Source of the DNA: Microbacterium sp. Leaf159
GTDB taxonomy: Bacteria > Actinomycetota > Actinomycetes > Actinomycetales > Microbacteriaceae
Length of the DNA: 64,000 nt
Reading direction: 5' to 3'
Assembly: GCF_001423615.1 (NCBI RefSeq)
Contig: NZ_LMOU01000002.1
Coordinates: 615,914 to 679,913, forward strand
In this document: positions 59,664-64,000 of the stretch, one piece after another
Numbering within the stretch: the first letter of the stretch is position 1
Layout of the letters: each line of letters begins with the position of its first letter
Made by a program: the position numbers and the translations under genes
Notes under the pieces: generated by a model
The model's database searches: none
Told to the model about the DNA's origin: nothing
What the model saw: only the letters and a program-made list of their open reading frames with translations

Positions 59664-60535
59664 GCGTGGGCTCCGCTCTGTCGGACTCGAGCCGGCATCA
59701 GTACCAGGGCGAGGAAGAGGATCGCGTACGCGATGACCGGCGCGTAGGCGCTGCTGATGTAGTACGACGACAGCATCTCGATCAGACCGATCGCGACGCC
59801 GGCGACCATGCCTCGATACACGCTCGACATCCCGCCGATGACTGCTGCGGCGAAGCCTTTCACGGCGATCGAGAGACCCATCTCGGGTCCTGCGCCGATC
59901 AACGGGGCGACGAGCATTCCGCCGATGACGGTGACCACCACGCTGAGGATGAAGGCGATAGTGATGAGCCGGGACACCCTCACTCCGCTGACGGCGGCGG
60001 CAGTGCGGTTCAATCCGACCGCTCGCAGGGAGACCCCGGTGAGCGTCTTCGTGAAGAAGAACCACACCCCGCCGACGAGCGCCCACGACACGACCACGAT
60101 GAGCAGCGACTGGCTCTGGATCGAGATGCCTCCGAGAGTGATCGGGGCGCCCGGGAACACGGCGTCGACGCCGTACTTCGTGTTGCCGATGAAGAGCTCG
60201 ACTGCCGCGGTGAGAACGATGCCGAAGGCGATCGTGGCGACCACCATGTTCGTGGTGGGAGCGCCCCTCTTGACCATCGGTCGATGAAGGCCATATCGGA
60301 AGAGGAGGGCGAGGAGGAGAGCGACCACGATGACCCCGAGGATCACCAGCGGGTACCCGAGCCCTACCTGCATGAGAAGCAGGTAGGTCGTCATGGCACC
60401 CACCATGAGCAGCTGTCCCTGGGCGAAGTTGACCAGGCCGGTGGCGTGGTAGATCACCAGGAACCCGAGCGCGATCAGTCCGTAGATCGAGCCGAGCGCG
60501 ATCCCGCTCACTGCGAGCTGGAGGAATGTAGACAT
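59660..60535 (-). CDS. livH: branched-chain-type ABC transporter permease LivH
   Basis: A 291-residue permease: LALGSIYGLIALGFLVIYHATGLVNFAQG near the N-terminus (given by its parts GSIYGLIALG and GLVNFAQGQLLMVGA) and the coupling region VRVSRLITIAF. About eight hydrophobic segments. It starts 30 bases after livK. Confidence 0.9.
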   Translation of the reverse strand: MSTFLQLAVSGIALGSIYGLIALGFLVIYHATGLVNFAQGQLLMVGAMTTYLLLMQVGLGYPLVILGVIVVALLLALLFRYGLHRPMVKRGAPTTNMVVATIAFGIVLTAAVELFIGNTKYGVDAVFPGAPITLGGISIQSQSLLIVVVSWALVGGVWFFFTKTLTGVSLRAVGLNRTAAAVSGVRVSRLITIAFILSVVVTVIGGMLVAPLIGAGPEMGLSIAVKGFAAAVIGGMSSVYRGMVAGVAIGLIEMLSSYYISSAYAPVIAYAILFLALVLMPARVRQSGAHA

Positions 60536-60565
60536 CGTGGTCGCCCTCTGTCGGTGCGGTCGGCG

Positions 60566-61798
60566 TCAGGGACGCGTCGAAGGGACGTCGTTGCGGTACA
60601 TCGCGAACTCGCCGTCCTCGATCGTCCAGAACGTCTGGAAGTCATCGCTCGGCGCGCGATGGTCGCCGAAACCGAAGCTCAGGCTCGAGCCGTCTCGTCC
60701 CGACACCGCGTCGTCGAGCGTCACCTCGCCGAGAGCGTCCGCGAGAGCCTGACCGCCTTCATAGTCACTGCCCTTGAGCCCCTCGGCCAGCATCATCATG
60801 CTGTCATAGGCGAGTGCGGAGAACGTGTGGGCAGGGTCGTCATCGGCGCCGTACTCCTCGGTGTAGGCGTCGATGAAATCCTTCGTCGAGGCCTTGTCGA
60901 GGTCGATGACGCTCGGGAAGATGAGTCCGTCACCCGCGTCGCCGGCGATCGAGAGGAATGCCGCCTGGTTGAGGGCTCGTCCACCGATCACGTCGACATC
61001 CCACCCGATCTGGTTGACGGTCTTCATGAACACCGCGGCGTCCTGGCCGTAGCTGAAGAGGTAGATCGACTCGCATCCCGCGTCGCGGAGGCTCAGCACC
61101 TGGGGTGTGAGGTCGGTGGCGTTGACCTCGTGCGAGACGGTCTGAGTGACGTCGAGGCCGTTGTCGGCGAAGACCGCCTCGATCGACGCGATTCCGCTCT
61201 GACCGTATTCCGTGGTGTCGGCGACGGCGCAGATCGACGCGTAGTCCGCGTCGAGGAAGAACTGCACCGTCGCGCCCACGTTGTAGGTGTTGTTCTCGGT
61301 GACCTGGAACGTGAGGTCGTACCCGGGGCTCTCCGGATCGATCAGACCGTCGGCCTGGGCGATCGTCACGAGTTGGACGACGCCCGCCTCGGTGATGACC
61401 GGGTTGTTCGCGAGAACGGGACCCGAGTTCGGGCCGCCGAGAACCGCGATGACGTCATCCTCGGTGATCATCCGCTGCGCCGCAGCGGCGGACTTGGTCG
61501 GGTCGGCCTCGTCGTCGACCGACACCAGCTCGATCGTGCGGTCGAGTTCACCGCTGTCGTTCAGGTGCTTGACGGCGAGCTCGAAGCCGTGCTGCGCAGG
61601 GACGCCGAGCGATGCCGAGCCGCCCGTGAGCGGGCCGATATAACCCACCTTGATCGTGTCACCGGAGGCGGAACCTCCACCACCGGAGCCGCCCTCGGCG
61701 TTGCTGCTGGCGGGTGCGCAGCCGGTCAGCGCGAGCCCTGCCGCCAGGGCGACGGTCATGGCGGTGACTGCGGGACGTGAGTTCGACGAGCTTTTCAC
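60566..61798 (-). CDS. livK: branched-chain-type ABC transporter substrate-binding lipoprotein LivK
   Basis: A 410-residue family 6 binding protein with a lipobox (LTGC, about residues 24-27), a Gly/Ser linker and the start KVGYIGPLTGGSASLG (about 50). It catches the imported compound outside the membrane; many such proteins bind aromatic or carboxylic acids rather than amino acids. The start is GTG 61798 with AAGGAGG upstream. It heads the long catabolic operon behind a promoter carrying a perfect palindrome. Confidence 0.9.
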   Translation of the reverse strand: MKSSSNSRPAVTAMTVALAAGLALTGCAPASSNAEGGSGGGGSASGDTIKVGYIGPLTGGSASLGVPAQHGFELAVKHLNDSGELDRTIELVSVDDEADPTKSAAAAQRMITEDDVIAVLGGPNSGPVLANNPVITEAGVVQLVTIAQADGLIDPESPGYDLTFQVTENNTYNVGATVQFFLDADYASICAVADTTEYGQSGIASIEAVFADNGLDVTQTVSHEVNATDLTPQVLSLRDAGCESIYLFSYGQDAAVFMKTVNQIGWDVDVIGGRALNQAAFLSIAGDAGDGLIFPSVIDLDKASTKDFIDAYTEEYGADDDPAHTFSALAYDSMMMLAEGLKGSDYEGGQALADALGEVTLDDAVSGRDGSSLSFGFGDHRAPSDDFQTFWTIEDGEFAMYRNDVPSTRP

Positions 61799-61822
61799 GG
61801 GGCCTCCTTGCTCCGATTAAAG

Positions 61823-61846
61823 ATTGTATGCAGTCGGTATACCGAC
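61823..61846 (-). promoter_or_regulatory. promoter and palindromic operator in front of livK
   Basis: On the minus strand, TACAAT (61823-61828) is a good -10, 24 bases before the start codon. GTCGGTATACCGAC (61833-61846) is a perfect 14-bp palindrome in the spacer, and TGCATACA (61825-61832 in reverse) is shared with the tcuA promoter region. No good -35 is seen, which suggests activation or a masked promoter. Confidence 0.6.
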
Positions 61847-62154
61847 CCGAGATCAGAGTAGCGAGGGTCTCACCTGCTGTCAACGAATGGGTTCGCCCCC
61901 AGGCGGTCACGGCGCTCGTCGAAAGTCGCTGCGCGCTCAACCGACAAGTGCCGGCGTCGAGAATTCACCCCACCCCGATTCGTCGAAGCCGACGAGCGGC
62001 GGCCCCTCAGGCATGCGGATGCCGCTGATGGCAGCCGACCTCAGCACGCGAGCGGCCGAGCGCTCGGTGACCCGGGTCTTCCCGGCGCTCGGGAGAATCG
62101 CCACACGGCTCAGGAGCTGGTGGGAGCGCTCAAATCGAGAAGCTGCCCGGGCCA
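61847..62154. other. intergenic region right of livK
   Basis: About 300 bases without a convincing gene. Open frames exist on both strands (plus 61824-62219, minus 61937-62206), but neither has a ribosome-binding site or a recognised domain, and a good promoter lies inside them. A decayed gene is possible. Confidence 0.5.
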
Positions 62155-62183
62155 TTGACATGTCGAAACATTGGGCGAATACT
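62155..62183 (+). promoter_or_regulatory. promoter of the diflavin reductase gene
   Basis: -35 TTGACA (62155-62160), 17 bases, -10 AATACT (62178-62183), leaving a leader of about 80 bases. ATGT-CGAA-ACAT (62160-62171) lies in the spacer as a possible operator. Confidence 0.65.
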
Positions 62184-62271
62184 AGGTGTTGCGTTGTAGA
62201 GCTCATCTGTTCCGCATAACGCCTCTAGTCAATGGTGACGCGTTTGGTCGACGCGCGAGAAGAGGAGACTC

Positions 62272-64000
62272 ATGTCCGTGGTCGAACTCGAAGTCCCACA
62301 CGCAACCCAGGCTCCCGCCGGCGATTCGCAGACGCACCCCGCGGGCGAGATCGCATTCGGCGGCATCGCCCTCCCCTCCACACTGCCCATTCTCTTCGGC
62401 AGCGAGATGGGGAACGCCGAGCTCATCGCCGACAACCTCAAAGACGCGTTCGAGGAGCAGGGCGTGTCCGTCGAGTGCATCGAGCTGAACGACCAGCAGG
62501 TCTCGGCGCTCGACGACCTCGGGGTCGCACTGTTCATCACCTCGACGAGCGGTGAAGGAGACCTGCCCTACACCGCCGACCGGTTCTGGCAAGCGCTCAG
62601 CGCAGAGGACGCACCGCGGCTCTCGAACCTGAAGTTCGCTGTGCTTGCGCTCGGAGACAGCGGATACACATACTTCTGCGGCGCCGGCGTCAAACTCGAC
62701 GAGCGCCTCGCAGAGCTCGGCGCGACGAGGATCGCCGAGCGGGTCGACTGCGACGTGAACTACGAGGTCCCCGCGAACGCCTGGATCACCGCCCGCATCG
62801 AGCAGCTCACCGCATCGGATGCGGCACCGTCCCTCGATTCCGCAGATGACGCGACGGCGCAACCGCAGCAGCCGATCGTCTCCCAGAAACTGCACTCGAC
62901 GACCCCCTGGACTCGTGATCACCCCTTCAATGCACGACTGCTGTCGTCAACATTGCTCAGTGCGGCATCGAGCGCGAAAGAGATCAGGCACTTCGAGATC
63001 GACATCTCGGGAAGCCAGATCGCGTACCAGCCGGGCGACTCCATCGCCGTTGTGCCCGTCAACAGCGCCACGGCGGTCGAGCGCTTCCTGGCGGCGTCCG
63101 GCATCAGCGGGTCCGCCGTGCATGATGGCCAGACCATCGAGCACCTCGCCACGCATCAGTGGGAACTGCGCTTCCCCTCGGGCGCACTCCTGTCCCTCGT
63201 CTCAGCCCAGGCGCCGGCCAGTTCGCTCGCACGGCTGCTCGCAGCAGGCGAGCAGTCAGCGGGCGAAGAGTGGATGCGCACGAGGGGCGTGTGCGAGACG
63301 CTGCGGGAACTCGAGCGCCCTCTCTCCGCGGACGAACTGGCCGCCGTCATGAGCCCGATCCGCTATCGCGCGTACTCGATCGCGTCGAGCCCGAGGACGC
63401 ACCCGGACACGGTGCATCTCACCGTCGCGACGCAGCGCAACTCCATCGGAGCCGCGCTGCCATCCGGGGTCGGCAGCGGCTTCCTGGCCGATCTCGTCGC
63501 GCCGGGTGAGACCGTGATGGTCTTCCCGCTGCCGAACCGGTCCTTCCATCTGCCTGACGACGCCTCGGCTCCGATCATCATGGTCGGCCCCGGCGTGGGA
63601 CTCGCACCGTTCCGCTCGTATCTCCTGGATCGGGCAGAAGGACGTGCACACGGTCGGGCATGGCTCTTCTTCGGTGACCAGCACGAATCGAGCGACTTCA
63701 TCTATCGCGAGCAGCTCGAGGCGATGGTCGAGAACGGTGTGCTCACAAGAATCGAGACCGCCTTCTCCCGCGATCAGGCTCAGAAGGTCTACGTGCAGGA
63801 TCGGATGCGCGAGGATGCCGCCGAGATCGTCCGCTGGCTGCAGGACGGCGCCTACTTCTACGTGTGCGGCGATGGGAAGAGGATGGCCGCGGATGTCGAC
63901 GCTGCGCTGCAGGACATCGCTGCCTCGGTCCTCGGAGACGGCCCAGGTGCCGCGCTCATCGACCAGCTGCACCGCGAGAAGCGCTACCGGCGCGACGTGT
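62272..64000 (+). CDS. NADPH diflavin reductase (CysJ/P450-reductase type), cut by the window edge
   Basis: At least 576 residues; the last visible residues KRYRRDV match the usual end, so only one or two are probably missing. An N-terminal flavodoxin domain (PILFGSEMGNAELIADNL, about residue 40; STSGEGDLP, about 92) binds FMN; RAYSIASSP (about 366) and GPGVGLAPFRSYL (about 443) mark the FAD and NADPH domains, and FYVCGDGKRMAADV the end. It passes electrons from NADPH to a partner. No sulfite reductase is nearby, so a role with the island's flavoproteins is possible. AGAGGAG precedes the ATG. Confidence 0.88.
   Translation, partial: MSVVELEVPHATQAPAGDSQTHPAGEIAFGGIALPSTLPILFGSEMGNAELIADNLKDAFEEQGVSVECIELNDQQVSALDDLGVALFITSTSGEGDLPYTADRFWQALSAEDAPRLSNLKFAVLALGDSGYTYFCGAGVKLDERLAELGATRIAERVDCDVNYEVPANAWITARIEQLTASDAAPSLDSADDATAQPQQPIVSQKLHSTTPWTRDHPFNARLLSSTLLSAASSAKEIRHFEIDISGSQIAYQPGDSIAVVPVNSATAVERFLAASGISGSAVHDGQTIEHLATHQWELRFPSGALLSLVSAQAPASSLARLLAAGEQSAGEEWMRTRGVCETLRELERPLSADELAAVMSPIRYRAYSIASSPRTHPDTVHLTVATQRNSIGAALPSGVGSGFLADLVAPGETVMVFPLPNRSFHLPDDASAPIIMVGPGVGLAPFRSYLLDRAEGRAHGRAWLFFGDQHESSDFIYREQLEAMVENGVLTRIETAFSRDQAQKVYVQDRMREDAAEIVRWLQDGAYFYVCGDGKRMAADVDAALQDIAASVLGDGPGAALIDQLHREKRYRRDV

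Noticed and set aside
61937..62206. Minus-strand open frame of 89 codons right of livK
   Set aside because: A good promoter for the opposite strand lies inside it, and most of the translation is not protein-like; kept only as a possible decayed gene.
1..64000. tRNA, rRNA, CRISPR array, prophage or intact insertion sequence
   Set aside because: No cloverleaf-like gene, regularly spaced repeats, integrase or transposase were recognised anywhere in the window.

Overview
The window is high-GC DNA with strong G/C in third codon positions, very dense gene packing, many 1-4 nt stop/start overlaps and several promoters whose predicted start point falls on a GTG start codon (leaderless genes). Together with lineage-typical small families (DUF7882, DUF1206, DUF6458, DUF1684) this points to an actinobacterium of the Microbacteriaceae, most likely Microbacterium or a close relative. 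This is inference from gene content. I found no rRNA, tRNA, CRISPR array, intact insertion sequence or prophage.

Left part (1-21.9 kb): ordinary chromosomal genes. There is an SRPBCC protein, a CPBP membrane protease, a zinc alcohol dehydrogenase, a fatty acid desaturase, a ThrE-type exporter, an Old Yellow Enzyme with a MarR regulator, an osmoprotectant ABC transporter without an adjacent ATPase gene, a MarR/DHA2 efflux operon with two palindromic operators over its promoter, an XRE/MmyB regulator with an SDR, a Bcr/CflA efflux pump, a DUF6458-PAP2-DUF1206 operon, an ArsR-arsenate reductase fusion and DNA polymerase IV.

Middle part (21.9-47.2 kb): an alpha-galactosidase/sugar ABC operon facing a ROK repressor; a folate-independent methionine synthase pair (MesD/MesX) facing a LysR regulator; a zinc-starvation block with two Zur-box-like sites (zinc-free ribosomal protein L36, a CobW-like protein without a P-loop, and the aztA / aztB-propeller-aztC-aztD zinc uptake genes); a BLUF photoreceptor; an SDR/TetR divergent pair; and a D-alanyl-D-alanine carboxypeptidase-like protein.

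Right part (47.5-64 kb): one catabolic island. A branched-chain-type (Liv) ABC transporter, an aldehyde dehydrogenase, a TcuA-like flavoprotein, a beta-hydroxyacid dehydrogenase, a metallo-beta-lactamase-fold lactonase, a PrpF isomerase and an MFS transporter form one about 12-kb unit on the minus strand. It is flanked by a second TcuA-like gene plus a GntR regulator on the left and a diflavin reductase, cut by the window edge, on the right. I read this as a degradation route for an unidentified tricarboxylate- or lactone-like compound. It is the best candidate here for an undescribed system.
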